NCBI GenBank assembly: GCA_009781185.1
Contig: WQYP01000028.1
Coordinates: forward strand, 1 to 34,580
DNA length: 34,580 nt
Direction of reading: 5' to 3'
Origin: Phycisphaerales bacterium
Lineage (GTDB): Bacteria > Planctomycetota > Phycisphaerae > WQYP01
In this document: positions 16,478 to 27,400 of the stretch, in pieces
Position numbering within the stretch: the first letter of the stretch is position 1
How the letters are laid out: the number at the start of each line of letters is the position of its first letter
The notes under the pieces: generated by a model
Seen by the model: only the letters and a program-made list of their open reading frames with translations
Database searches by the model: none
What the model was told of the DNA's origin: nothing
Translations under genes and position numbers: made by a program

Positions 16478-18103
16478 ATGTTTGATATTCTCGTCGCGGA
16501 TAAGTTGGCGGAGGAAGGCCTTGCGATTTTGAAGGCTCAGACCGATGTGAAGCTGACCGTGCAGCCCAAGTGGGAGAAGGGCGAACTGGCCAAGGTCCTG
16601 GGCAATTACGACGGCGTGATCATCCGCTCCGGCGTGCAGATCCGTGCGGCGGAACTGGAACACCCCGGCAAACTCAAAGCCATCGCACGCGCCGGCGTCG
16701 GCGTCGACAACGTCGACGTGCAGGCCGCAACCAAGATGGGCGTCCTGGTCATGAACACACCCGACGCCAACACCACCACGACCGCGGAGCATGCCGTCGC
16801 GCTGATGATGGCTCTCTCCCGCAAAATCCCGGCTGCCGACGCCTCCCTCCGCAGCGGCAAATGGGACCGCAACACCTTCATGGGCACGCAATTGGCCGGC
16901 AAAACGCTCGGCATCATCGGCTTCGGACGCATCGGTCGTGCCGTCGCCAAACGAGCACTCGGACTCGACATGAAAATCCTCGCTCACGATCCGTTCTTCT
17001 TCGCCGAGTCCGCCCTCGACGGCCAAGTCAAAATGATCAAAGAACTCGACCTGCTCCTGCCGCAGTGCGATTACATCACCCTGCACGTACCGGGCGACAA
17101 AACCAAGGGCCTGATCAACGCCGAAAAAATCGCAAAGTGCAAAAAAGGCGTCCGTTTCATCAACGCCGCCCGCGGCGGAATCATCGACGAAGCCGCACTC
17201 GCGGACGCCATCAAGACCGGCCACGTCGCCGGCGCCGCCGTCGACGTCTACGAGCCTGAACCGCCTCCGATGGACCTCGAAATTTTCAAGCTCGGCGACA
17301 AGACCGTCATCACCCCGCACCTTGGCGCCAGCACGACCGAAGCCCAGACCGCCGCCTCCACCGACGTCGTCACTGGCCTCCTGACCTATCTGCGAGGCAA
17401 AGGCCTCGTCGGCGCCGTGAACGCCGGCGGCGTGGAAGTCAACCTCTCCCCGCAGGAAAAAGCCTACGCCGACCTGGCATCCCGCATGGGCACGATCCTC
17501 GCCACCATCGCCGACAAAGGCTTCGACTCCATCACCCTGCGAACCAACGGCGAACTCCCCAAACGCATCAGCAACACCCTCCAACGCTTAGCCGTCATGA
17601 GCCTGCTCAAACCGTTCCTGAGCGAAACCGTCAATGTCGTCAACGCCTTCCACCTGGCCGAATCCCGCGGCATCGCCATCCGCTCCGACATCATGGGCCA
17701 GGCCGTCCAACGCGCCATTCAACATTCCATCGAGCTTGAGATCACGGAAAAAGTGGGGGGCGGCAGCGGCGAGACCAAAACGCACACGATCATCGGCACG
17801 GTGTACATGGACAATATGCCGCGGTTGCTGGCGATCAAAGGCTACTGGATGGACATCATCCCCGAAGGCCCGATGGTCCTGATCGTCAACAAAGACAAGC
17901 CCGGCGTGATCGGACTCGTCGGCACCACCTTCGGCAAACTCGGCATCAACATCGCCGATATGACCATCAGCCGAAAAGGCGACAAAGCCCTGATGCTCCT
18001 GAAAATCGACTCCGAACCCACCTCCGAAGCCCTCGCCACGCTACGCGCCGACCCCGTCATGGAAGTCGTCAAAACGATCAGCCTGCCGACGGCGGAACGG
18101 TAA
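16478..18103 (+). CDS. serA: D-3-phosphoglycerate dehydrogenase
   Basis: A 541-residue enzyme that oxidises 3-phosphoglycerate to 3-phosphohydroxypyruvate with NAD+, the first step of serine synthesis in the cytoplasm. ATG 16478 has GGAG six bases upstream and starts the conserved DILVADKLAEEG. The nucleotide-binding loop is GFGRIG (148-153). Catalytic residues are Arg232 (NAARGGIIDE), Glu261 (YEPEPP) and His281 (TPHLGAST). The region after about 310 is the intervening substrate-binding (ASB) domain of the long type, and the last 75 residues (VLIVNKDKPGVIGLVG onward) are an ACT domain, the usual site of serine feedback control. Length and domains are typical of the long SerA form. It is monocistronic as far as seen and transcribed away from the ExbBD cluster. 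Confidence 0.97.
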   Translation: MFDILVADKLAEEGLAILKAQTDVKLTVQPKWEKGELAKVLGNYDGVIIRSGVQIRAAELEHPGKLKAIARAGVGVDNVDVQAATKMGVLVMNTPDANTTTTAEHAVALMMALSRKIPAADASLRSGKWDRNTFMGTQLAGKTLGIIGFGRIGRAVAKRALGLDMKILAHDPFFFAESALDGQVKMIKELDLLLPQCDYITLHVPGDKTKGLINAEKIAKCKKGVRFINAARGGIIDEAALADAIKTGHVAGAAVDVYEPEPPPMDLEIFKLGDKTVITPHLGASTTEAQTAASTDVVTGLLTYLRGKGLVGAVNAGGVEVNLSPQEKAYADLASRMGTILATIADKGFDSITLRTNGELPKRISNTLQRLAVMSLLKPFLSETVNVVNAFHLAESRGIAIRSDIMGQAVQRAIQHSIELEITEKVGGGSGETKTHTIIGTVYMDNMPRLLAIKGYWMDIIPEGPMVLIVNKDKPGVIGLVGTTFGKLGINIADMTISRKGDKALMLLKIDSEPTSEALATLRADPVMEVVKTISLPTAER

Positions 18104-18137
18104 CGCATCAAACCATCGGCATCATTCCTTATTTAGT

Positions 18138-18155
18138 CGGCAGGCTTGCCTGCCG
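18138..18155. repeat. GC-rich hairpin after serA
   Basis: CGGCAGGC (18138-18145), two T, then GCCTGCCG (18148-18155) form a perfect 8-bp stem 34 bases after the serA stop. No T run follows directly. An A8-TGCG-T9 stretch lies about 25 bases later. It may take part in termination or be a small dispersed palindrome. Confidence 0.5.
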
Positions 18156-18282
18156 TTCGGGGTGGGAGCGCGCTGACATAAAAAAAATGCGTTTTTTTTT
18201 ACATCCGTCGCGTTTGCAGCATATAGTTGAGTAAGCACAATTATGATGCGTGGGTGAGCAGGCGATAACGGAAGGAACGATT

Positions 18283-18540
18283 ATGCCGCGAATAAACATC
18301 GCATTTGAAGACCCCGGAAAAAGCAAGTGGAATTCCATTCCGCGTGATTCGCTTCCTGCGGTGAAAATCTGGCGTCACTTGCAGAAAATCGCGACTGGAG
18401 ACGAGCAGGTTCTCTTCGAGGGGAAATCGGGACTCGAACCGGTTCATCTGTTCGCGAGGTACTTCGCTCATATGCACTGCTCCTGGAATGATCAGTTCGA
18501 CCAATTAACGATCTGGGATATCCAGATAAGCGAAGTATGA
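18283..18540 (+). CDS. Small hypothetical protein, 85 residues
   Basis: ATG 18283 has AAGGA six bases upstream; a GTG start at 18250 is possible but less likely. The 85 residues form a soluble, mixed-charge protein with no signal or membrane segment. It is rich in aromatic residues near the end (FARYFAHMHCSW). I do not recognise the family. It lies 109 bases before an XRE-type regulator in the same direction. Such a pair can be a toxin-antitoxin system, but nothing here resembles a known toxin, so that is only a possibility. Confidence 0.55.
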   Translation: MPRINIAFEDPGKSKWNSIPRDSLPAVKIWRHLQKIATGDEQVLFEGKSGLEPVHLFARYFAHMHCSWNDQFDQLTIWDIQISEV

Positions 18541-18649
18541 TTCGCAAAACAATTGTGTTGTTTGTGACGATAATTGACTTGAAAGTCATTTTACATGTTG
18601 TGCGTCACATCGTAGAATCAGGAAGTCATTTGGGTCATACGGGTGGACT

Positions 18650-19114
18650 ATGCGAGCAGACGATTACGAAAGTGTGCGGTCTCAGTTGAAGGCGCTGACG
18701 GATGAGTTGGCGGATCCGTTTGCCAAGGCTTTGGCTACGTTCGTAAGAGAAACGGCGGGGGCAACGGATTCCACTAAAACACTGATCGAAAAACTACAGT
18801 CTTCTAAGGCACTCCAAAAGGCGAGCCGCCAACACATCGCGCAATTACAGAAGGAACACCGCCAGGCAAAAAAAGAGGGCAGGGCGACGGAGCGGTTGGA
18901 GTTTGTCGATATTCCCGAGCCCAAGCCGACGTTGCAAAATCTGGTCAGGCAGAAGGGGATCACCCAGAAGGAACTCGCCAAGCGGACCGGCATGGATGCG
19001 GCAATGGTCAGTCGCGTGCTCAAGGATCCGAATCGGTCGAAATTGGCGACAGTGAAGCGAATCGCCCATGCACTGGGGGTAAGGCTCGGAGACTTGAATC
19101 TGGACGCGGCTTGA
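18650..19114 (+). CDS. XRE family helix-turn-helix DNA-binding protein
   Basis: A 154-residue protein. Residues 1-85 are helical and charged (LQSSKALQKASRQHIAQLQK), probably a coiled coil for dimer formation. Residues 94-150 are a Cro/CI-type helix-turn-helix (LVRQKGITQKELAKRTGMD, then MVSRVLKDPNRSKLATVKRI and ALGVRLGDL). The form resembles antitoxins and small repressors. The ribosome site before ATG 18650 (GGGTGG) is weak. The target is unknown. The upstream 85-residue gene may be a partner. Confidence 0.85.
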   Translation: MRADDYESVRSQLKALTDELADPFAKALATFVRETAGATDSTKTLIEKLQSSKALQKASRQHIAQLQKEHRQAKKEGRATERLEFVDIPEPKPTLQNLVRQKGITQKELAKRTGMDAAMVSRVLKDPNRSKLATVKRIAHALGVRLGDLNLDAA

Positions 19115-19142
19115 TGCGTCGCAAGGGCATGGAGAGTAAAAA

Positions 19143-19212
19143 GAAGCCAGAAGCCAGTAGTCAGAAGCCAGAAGTGTTGAACCAACCACAACTATGAGAC
19201 CTTCTGGCTTCT
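19143..19212. repeat. GAAGCCAGAAG-word inverted repeat
   Basis: Three copies of GAAGCCAGAAG/TAGTCAGAAGCC lie at 19143-19174. The reverse CTTCTGGCTTC lies at 19201-19211, with an 11-bp perfect pair (19164-19174 with 19201-19211). It fills the gap between the XRE gene and the lipoprotein gene. Confidence 0.7.
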
Positions 19213-19308
19213 TCCTTCTTCGGCACTAACCGATCGCCTCGCAAAAGGTCTTGTCTCATGGAAGCAAATGTGGCAGGTCTCCTTGCGGCGACGGAAAGGT
19301 GTTCAGCG

Positions 19309-19740
19309 ATGAGATTGCTTGAAAAAGGGTTATCAGCTCTGGTGTTGGGAGTGCTGGTGGGAGTTGAGGGCTGTGGACGGGGAGGTGGGAACGATGCTGT
19401 CGTGACGGTGGATTTGAATACGATTGGAGACGTGCAGCAACTGGAGCCGTACGTCGGCAAACGCGTGACCTTGATTGGGCACGCAGGTCTGGGCGAAAAC
19501 AGAAGGCTCGCCACGCTGGTGGGACGTGAAGTGGTGATCTTAACGGACGTCGAAAAACTGTGGCCTGAGACGATGGCCCCGCGGTTGATCGAAGTCACCG
19601 GCGAATTGAGAATCGACAAACTCAATACCGACAAAATCTCCACACGAGAAACGGACCGCCCGGCGAAGTCACGAGGACTCGCACTCCGGCATTCACAAGT
19701 GGTCCGATGGATGGAAGAAGAACAACTGGCCGAGCAATAA
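19309..19740 (+). CDS. Small putative lipoprotein
   Basis: 143 residues from ATG 19309, preceded by GGAAAGG; a frame from 19258 lacks the signal start. MRLLEKGLSALVLGVLVGVEGC is a lipoprotein-type signal with Cys22 as lipidation site. Glu at -2 of the lipobox is unusual. After a Gly-rich linker the mature part has alternating strands (YVGKRVTLIGHA, VGREVVILTD, LIEVTGELRI) that look like a small OB-like barrel, followed by a charged C-terminus. The family is not recognised. It would sit in a membrane, facing the periplasm. The MITE-like element lies directly downstream. Confidence 0.7.
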   Translation: MRLLEKGLSALVLGVLVGVEGCGRGGGNDAVVTVDLNTIGDVQQLEPYVGKRVTLIGHAGLGENRRLATLVGREVVILTDVEKLWPETMAPRLIEVTGELRIDKLNTDKISTRETDRPAKSRGLALRHSQVVRWMEEEQLAEQ

Positions 19741-19751
19741 GAGGTCTGCCA

Positions 19752-19907
19752 GGGTGTGGCTATTCTTTTGTGGCATAAGCGTCAAGTGGAGCCCCGCATG
19801 GCAATGCGGGGCTTTGCGTTGATTTCGTAAAAGAGCGTCGAAAACGCTTGCGGCGTCGCGGACCTCGCCTTGCATATGACCATTTGCCATAAAAAATAGC
19901 CACACCC
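19752..19907. mobile_element. Complete MITE-like element with terminal inverted repeats and target duplication
   Basis: A 156-bp element. Its ends are perfect 13-bp inverted repeats, GGGTGTGGCTATT at 19752-19764 and its reverse at 19895-19907, with weaker pairing continuing inward (TGGCAT/TTGCCA). It is bracketed by an 8-bp direct repeat GTCTGCCA (19744-19751 and 19908-19915), as expected of a target duplication. Inside is a 10-bp perfect hairpin (19790-19813). It encodes no transposase. It sits between the convergent lipoprotein and URO-D-like genes. Removing it and one flank copy would leave their stops about 20 bases apart. A degraded copy lies at 5508-5641. The parent transposon is unknown. 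Confidence 0.8.
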
Positions 19908-19919
19908 GTCTGCCAGAAA

Positions 19920-21037
19920 TCAGGCAGCCCCTCCTCCCCCCGGCTCGGAAAATACTTCCTTGAACACCCGCACATAGTCGCGGAATTGGGCCAGCGACAC
20001 CATCGGCGGGATACGATGATCCGGCATCGGAACGTAGCCGCCCTCCTTCACCAGCGGCACCAGCGGCTCAAGACTCCGCCGTACCGCTTCGGGACCTTCG
20101 GTCAGCACATGCTTGTTCACGCCGCCCATCATTCGCAGGGCTTTACCGTATTTTTGACGGATTGTGATCGGGCTGGCTTTCCATGTACCTACTTCGATGG
20201 GGAACAGGAGATCGACGCCGCTCTCCATCCAGCAGGGGATCAGCGGATCGACCACGCCGTCGCTGTCGAGCAGGATGTGCTGGACGCCGCAGGATCGGTA
20301 GAAGGCGATCAGGCGGGAATAGTGCTTGTGATAGAACCGCCAATACATCTCCGGCGAAAACATGGGCCCGCTACGCCCGCAGCAGTCCTCAAAGAAATAA
20401 GCGACCTCAAACTTCGTCCGATTCAGGAACGGGCGATGTATTTCGATGAAGAAATCCGTTACCGTCGCAATGATATCTTCATACATGGCCGGATCGTCAT
20501 AAGCCAGGAACGACCATTGTTCGACGCCCATCCATTCCCGCGGCCAGCCGAAAAGGCTTCCTGCGAGGAAGGATGCCGGGCGTTTGCGCGCATTGAAGGC
20601 TGCCAGTTTCGTTTCCCGATCTGCCGGCGTCCGATCCGCCGCCGCTCCATCCAAACATTTTTTGAAATTTTTCCAGCTTTCCCGTGTCGGTTTGAGCGCT
20701 TCTTCCAAATGCTGCGGAATGCTCGGCCCATCCTTGCGATGTTTAAGAACCGCCCCATATTCGTCCGGGCAATTTTATACGTGGCGGTTTCCTCCAGCAC
20801 CGTCGCCTCACACAGCGCCCGCGGCCGATTGTCCACCAACCCTTGACAACCCCAACTCCCCTCCTCCCAGTCCTCATCCATCCCGGTCTCCCGCGGAATC
20901 GCATTCCACGCGCTGATCCCCTGTGCCTTCCACAATGGCCAGGTTTCCCCCCAGATGCCGAAGTACAACACCGGTACTCGGTCAAACGGTTGGTAATCCA
21001 TCACCGCCGAGAAGCGTTCCCGTTCCGTCACGATCAT
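19920..21037 (-). pseudogene. Uroporphyrinogen decarboxylase-like (URO-D/MtaA superfamily) protein, frameshifted
   Basis: Two frames together give one protein of about 370 residues. The N-terminal part begins TERERFSAVMDYQPFDRVP, the usual start of URO-D-like methyltransferase-type proteins, and runs to about 20766. The C-terminal part resumes as EYGAVLKHRKDGPSIPQHL and ends near DHRIPPMVSLAQFRDYV, also typical. The switch near 20765-20767 fits loss of one base in the CGG-ACG-AAT region. It could be a true mutation or a sequencing error. Family members act on methyl-corrinoid or related substrates, but the substrate here cannot be told. The start may be ATG 21037 or GTG 21031; AGGAG lies just upstream. 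Confidence 0.8.
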
Positions 21038-21469
21038 CGTCTCCTTTCACACAGAAGGACGTAACACTACCGCCTCGCGCCGTCGCCGTCGAGCGGCAGG
21101 GGGACAGGGGGGCGGCGTGAGGGGGAGACAGGGAGCACCGCGTGGTAACGCAGTGGTGGTTGAGCATACGAGAACAAACCACCACAGAGGAGATGCCTGG
21201 CCAATTTCCTCCCCCTCTCCCCCCCCTGTCCCTTGTCCCTCTGTCCTCCCCATGCCCTTTTGAGAGAGCGTCTAATAACTATTCCCCGACAACTACTATC
21301 GGACGTACTCAGATTCCTCCCCTCACCGTCGCGTCCAATCGCGATTCTTATCGGTTTGTCCCTCAGTGAGGCTTGGATTGTGCCGATATGGCACGAAGTG
21401 GAGGCCTCGGGCGGGAACCCAATTTCCTGTCAGCGCAAGCCGAGGCCTTCCGTACGGACCGAGAACATC
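21038..21469. other. Divergent gap with purine/pyrimidine word repeat and structured leader
   Basis: No gene was seen. Bases 21096-21135 are G-rich (AGGGGGACAGGG words) and 21208-21251 are the complementary C-rich words (CCCCCTCTCCC, CTGTCCC), so the segment can fold as a large imperfect hairpin. An inner GTGGTGGTT/AACCACCAC pair lies near 21153-21186. Further on, GTGCC (21380-21384) pairs with GGCAC (21390-21394). GGCCTCGG (21403-21410) pairs with CCGAGGCC (21440-21447), just before the giant gene. No known riboswitch was recognised. Confidence 0.5.
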
Positions 21470-24400
21470 ATGGACGAATGTCCTCAACGCTATTTCACCA
21501 TTCATCGCCGATTCCAGCGCTACGCCTCATTGGCCAGGACCGCGATACGGATCAGTGCGCTGATTCCGTTTTTGTTGTTGTTCGAGACGCCGCCGCTTGC
21601 CGCCCAACAGATTGCTGGTAGTGGTGATATTTCTCCGAGCATTTCATCGCCTTCGATTTGGAACGTTGGGGGGGACTTGTATGTGGGTCAGACGTCCAAT
21701 GGCTTGCTGCTGATTTATGGCGGCCAGGTCAGCAACGTCAACGCCTATATTGGTTATAACGTGGGGGCGACGGGGACGGTCGCGATCACGGGGGTTGGTT
21801 CCACATGGACCAGCAACGGGGTACTTCAGATCGGCAGTTCCGGAGTCGGCACGCTTTACATTGAAAGCGGTGGACAAGTCAGCAATACCGATGGCTATAT
21901 CGGCTATAACGCGGTCACGACGACGACCATCGTGCCGGACCCGTTGGGAGGGCCTCGCCAGGTGGTGACTGTACTTGTGCCGAGCACGGTCTCGGTCGAT
22001 GGGGTAGGGTCCACATGGACCAACAGCGGCACCCTCACCGTCGGAAACTTCGGGGCGGGCGTGCTGAGCATCACCAACGGCGGCAGCGTCAGCGACGCCA
22101 CCGGCAACATCGGATCGAAAGCCGGTTCGACGGGGACGGTTACCGTCGATGCGGCGGGGTCGATTTGGACCAATAGCAGCATGCTCGCGGTCGGCAGCTC
22201 CGGCTCGGGCACACTGACCATCACCAACGGCGGAAAAGTGGTCAGCTCCGTCGGCGGCTCCATTGGCAGTCTGGCGGGTTCGACAGGCACGGTTACCGTC
22301 GATGGGGCGAATTCCATCTGGAATGCCGGCGGTTTGACGGTCGGCGGCAGCGGACAGGGCGAACTTCACATTACCAACGGCGGACAGGTCACTGGCGCAA
22401 CCAATTACATCGGAAATAATGCCACTGGCACCGGCACCGTCACCGTCGATGGAAACGGGTCACTCTGGAGCAATAACGCGATTCTCTATATCGGCTCCTC
22501 CGGCACAGGCGAGCTTCACATCACCAACGGCGGTCAGGTCACCAACACCAATGGCCTCATTGGCGCAAGCGGGTTCGGAACCGTCACGGTGGAGGGTACA
22601 GGGGCCTCCTGGACCAATAACGGAACTCTCATCGTCGGCAACCTCGCTGCGGGCGAACTGACCATCCGAAACGGTGGGACCGTCAACAACACCATCGGTT
22701 ACATCGGCAACTTCTCTGGCTCAACCGGCACCGTCACCGTCGATGGAACAAACGCCAACTGGATCAATAGCGCAGCCTTGTACGTCGGAAACTCCGATGC
22801 TGGCACGCTTCACATCACCAATGGCGGCAGCGTCAGCAACACCATCGGCTACATCGGATATAACGCCAGCTCCATCGGCACGGTCACCGTCGATGGCACG
22901 GGGTCCACATGGACCAGTAGCGGTCAGCTCGTTGTCGGAAATTACGGCACGGGCACGCTGACGATCACCAACGGCGGAAAAGTCGTCGGCCAGGACAATT
23001 CCACCGGCATCAGCGGCAATATCGCCGCCAATGGCGGCTCGAGAGGGACGGTCGTCGTCGATGGGAGCGGGTCCGCATGGACCAATGACAATGTGCTTAT
23101 CGTCGGATGCTCGGGAGCTGGCGAACTGACCATCACCAACGGCGGCTCGGTCAGCAATACCACTGCGGAAATCGGCGGACTCCCGGGTGCGACGGGGACG
23201 GTCACGGTCGATGGCGGCGGCTCCACATGGACCAACAGCGGGAGCCTCTATGCCGGAGCTTCCGGGGCAGGCAAGCTGACCATCACCAACGGCGCCGCTG
23301 TCAGCAGCGCCACTGGCGCCATCGGAGATGCCGCCAGTGGGACGGGCATCGTCACGGTCGATGGGATTGGTTCCACCTGGACCAATAACGGTACCCTCTA
23401 TGTTGGAAACTCCGGCGCGGGTTTGCTGACCATCACCAACGGCGGACAAGTCAGCAATACGTCCACTGGCTACATTGGATATGATTCCAATTCTACCGGC
23501 ACGGTCGCCGTCGATGGGGTTGGTTCCACCTGGACCAATAGCGGTTTACTCTGGATCGGAAGCTCCGGCTCGGGTTCGCTTGTCATCATCAACGGCGGGA
23601 AAGTCAGTGGTACCAGCAGCTCCATTGGAGGTAATCCGGGTTCTACCGGCACGGTCAGCGTCGATGGGGTTGGTTCCACCTGGCTCAGCAGTGGTAACCT
23701 CGCGGTCGGAAACGCCGGGATGGGTTTGCTGACCATCACCAACGGCGGACAAGTCAGCAACATCACAGGCTACATCGGATATTCCTCTGGCTCACAAGGC
23801 ACGGTCATCGTCGATGGCACGGGTGGGACATCCACGTGGACCAATACCGGTAATCTTTATATCGGATACGACGGAGCGGGCGAGCTGATCCTCAAAAACG
23901 GCGGAAAAGTCAGCTATGCCAACGTCTACATTGGATACGATGAGGGCTCGGCTGGTACGGTCACCGTCGATGGGGCCGCGTCCACATGGACCAGCAGCGG
24001 CGATCTTTGTATCGGATTGTCCGGCGATGGCGAACTGAACATCCTCCACGGCGCACAGGTCGGCAACATGAATGCCTACATCGGCAGTGGGGCGGCAGGG
24101 AAAGTCACGGTCGATGGAGCAGGGGGGGGGGCCACATGGACCAATGCCGGTGACCTTTATGTTGGAAACTCCGGGACGGGCTCGCTGACCATCGCCAACG
24201 GCGGAGCGGTCAGCAACTCCGATGGCTACATCGGAATTGGGACCGGTTCGACCGGCGTGGTCACCGTCGATGGAACTGGCTCCACATGGGGCAACGATGG
24301 GCAGCTTTCTGTTGGAAACGCCGGCTTCGGCACGCTTATCATCACCAACGGCGGACAGGTCAGCAATACCAATGGCTCTATTGGATGGAATACCAATGCG

Positions 24401-27400
24401 CTAGAAACCTTGGGACCGGGTGGCGTCATTACCGTGGTCCATAATGGGGCTGTAACGGATACGATTGGCACGGTCACCGTCGATGGAGCAGATTCCCTTT
24501 GGACCAATACGGGGGATCTCTACCTCGGAGATTATGGCACAGGCTCCATGAACATCCTCCATGGCGGGCAAGTCACAAGCACAGATGGCTACGTGGGATA
24601 TAGCGAAAGCGGAACTGGCTATGTCACCGTCGATGGAGCGGGGGGGGGTGGGTCCTCCTGGATCAATAGCGGTGTTCTTTATGTCGGATACGAGGCGGCA
24701 GGCGAGCTGACCATCCAGCACGGCGGAATCGTCGGCAATACCGACGGTTACATTGGATACTCTTCGATCTCGACCGGCACGGTCACCGTCAATGGGAACG
24801 GTTCCTCCTGGACCAATGACGGCAACCTTTATGTCGCTGGGTCCGGCTATGGCGAACTGATCGTTCAAAACGGCGGCACGGTCAGCAACTCCGATGGATA
24901 CGTCGGATTTGCATTGGGGGCAACGGGAGTGGCCACCGTCGATGGAGCGGGATCCACATGGATCAACAGTGGCGATCTGATGATCGGGTACAATGGGGTG
25001 CCTGTCGTTCCTGACGGTGGAATTATTGGCATCGGTATCACCCCCGGGGCTTCCGGCTCACTGACCATCACCCATGGCGGGCAGGTTTACAGCGTCAATG
25101 GCTACATCGGCGTTGGTACCAGCTCCGGCACCGTCACCGTCGATGGAACAGGAGGGGGGGGGGCCTCCTGGATCAACAGCGGCGATCTTTATGTCGGAAA
25201 CGACGGCTCGGGCTCACTGATTATCACCAACGGCGGAACGGTCACCAATACTACTGGCTACATCGGATATAACGCTGGGGCGACGGGGACGGTGATAGTG
25301 GATGGGACTGGTGGAGCATCCACGTGGGCCAATAGCGGCGAGCTTTACATCGGCTACAGCGGCACCGGCGAACTGATCCTCAGAAACGGCGGAACCGCCA
25401 GCTTTGCAAACGCTTACATCGGATATAACACAGGCTCGGCGGGGACGCTGACGATTGACGGGGTGGCATCCACTTGGACCACTGCCGACACTTTCGTGAT
25501 CGGAAACGTCGGTTCGGGCCGGCTCAACGTCCTCAACGGCGGACAGGTCACCAACACCGATGGCATCATCGGAAACGCCGCGGCAGGAGCGGCTTACGTC
25601 GATGGGCTTGGTTCCACTTGGACCAATAGCGGAAACCTCTACGTCGGATACGGCGGAGCGGGCGAACTTCACATCACCAATGGCGGGCAGGTCAGCGATA
25701 CGACTGGCTTTCTTGGATATAACACTGGTTCGAGCGGAACGGTCACCGTTGATGGAACTGGTTCCACCTGGACCAATAGCAGCGATCTCCATATCGGAAA
25801 CTATAGCTCGGGCGAGCTGACCATCACCAACGGCGGCACGGTCAGCGACGCCAGCGGCCACATTGGATCCGAATTGGGTTCGACGGGCAAAGTCACGGTT
25901 GATGGGACCAATGGAGGGGCTATATGGACACATAGCGATAATCTCTATGTCGGAGTCTACGGAACCGGCGAGCTTCACATCCTCAATGGCGGACAAGTCA
26001 GCGACGTCATGGGCTTCATTGGGGGACAACCTGGTCCGACAAGCACGGCCACGGTCGATGGGGCCGGCTCTTTATGGACCAATAGCGATGAATTCTTTGT
26101 CGGAAATGCCGGGGCAGGCTCGCTGACCATCACCAACGGCGGAACGGTCAGCAACACCAATGGCTTCATTGGAACACTCTCCGGTTCGACGGGCACGGTC
26201 ACGGTCGATGGCGTTGGAGGAGAAGGGGGGGGGGCCACATGGACCAACAGCGGCGATTTGTATGTCGGAAACTACGGAACAGGCGAGCTTCACATCACCA
26301 ATGGCGGACATGTCAGCAACGTCATGAGCTACATCGGGGCGCAATCCGGTGCGACCGGCACTGTCACCGTTGATGGAGCGGGTTCTCTATGGACCAATAG
26401 CGATCAACTCTTTATCGGAGCCGGCGGAACTGGCGAGCTTCACATCACCAACGGCGGACAAGTCAGCGACACCATTGGTTTCATTGGAACTTCAACGGGG
26501 TCGACCGGCACGGTCACCGTCGATGGAACGGGGGGAGGGGCCACCTGGGCCAATAGCAGTGTCATCTTTGTCGGATTTGGAAGCACTGGCTCGCTGACCA
26601 TCACCAACGGTGGAACCGTCAGCAATGTAGGCGCCTACATTGGTTATAATGCGGGTTCGACAGGCACGGCCATCGTTGATGGGGTTGGCTCCACTTTGGC
26701 CAATTCCTGGAACCTTTATGTCGGATACGACGGGGCAGGCTCGCTGACCATCACCAACGGCGGACAAGTCAGTAACACCGATGGCTACATCGGCTATGAC
26801 GCAGGCTCGACCGGCACCGTCATCGTCGATGGCACGGGGTCCACATGGATCAGCAGCAGCGATCTCAGGGTTGGAAACGCTGGAACCGGCACGCTGACCA
26901 TCACCAACGGCGGACTGGTCCGCAGCGGGTATAGTGTTATTGGAGCGGAATCGGGGGGAATGGGAAAGGTCACTGTCGATGGGGCAGGTTCCACATGGAC
27001 CAGTAGCAGTGACCTGTGTGTCGGATATATTTTGGCGGAAAACTCCGTCGGCGGGACCGGCGAACTGATCATCACCAACGGCGGATATGTCAGCAACGTC
27101 ACCGGCTGCATCGGATTCAATCCCGGTTCGACGGGAACGGTCACCGTCGATGGCGTTGATTCTTCCTGGATCAATAGCAGTGATCTCAGTATCGGATACT
27201 GGGGGACCGGCGAGCTTCACATCACCAATGGCGGACAAGTCACCAATGCCGATGGCTACATCGGACATGGAGACGAAGGATATTATTCGACGGGCACGGT
27301 GACGGTCGATGGAGCCGGTGGGGGGGCCACCTGGACCAATTACGGCGATCTCTATGTCGGACACTTTGGCGCAGGCACGCTGACCATCACCAACGGCGGG

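Noticed and set aside
18138..18155. Intrinsic terminator of serA
   Set aside because: The stem is good but no T run follows it directly. Kept only as a hairpin.
20740..20790. Programmed frameshift in the URO-D-like gene
   Set aside because: No slippery heptamer or downstream structure was seen at the switch. Mutation or sequencing error is simpler.
8754..21251. Intergenic word repeats as CRISPR remnants
   Set aside because: Words are 7-11 bases, adjacent rather than spaced, and often paired with reverse complements.
21380..21447. Known riboswitch upstream of the giant gene
   Set aside because: Stems are present but none of the conserved cores of the common classes could be matched by eye.
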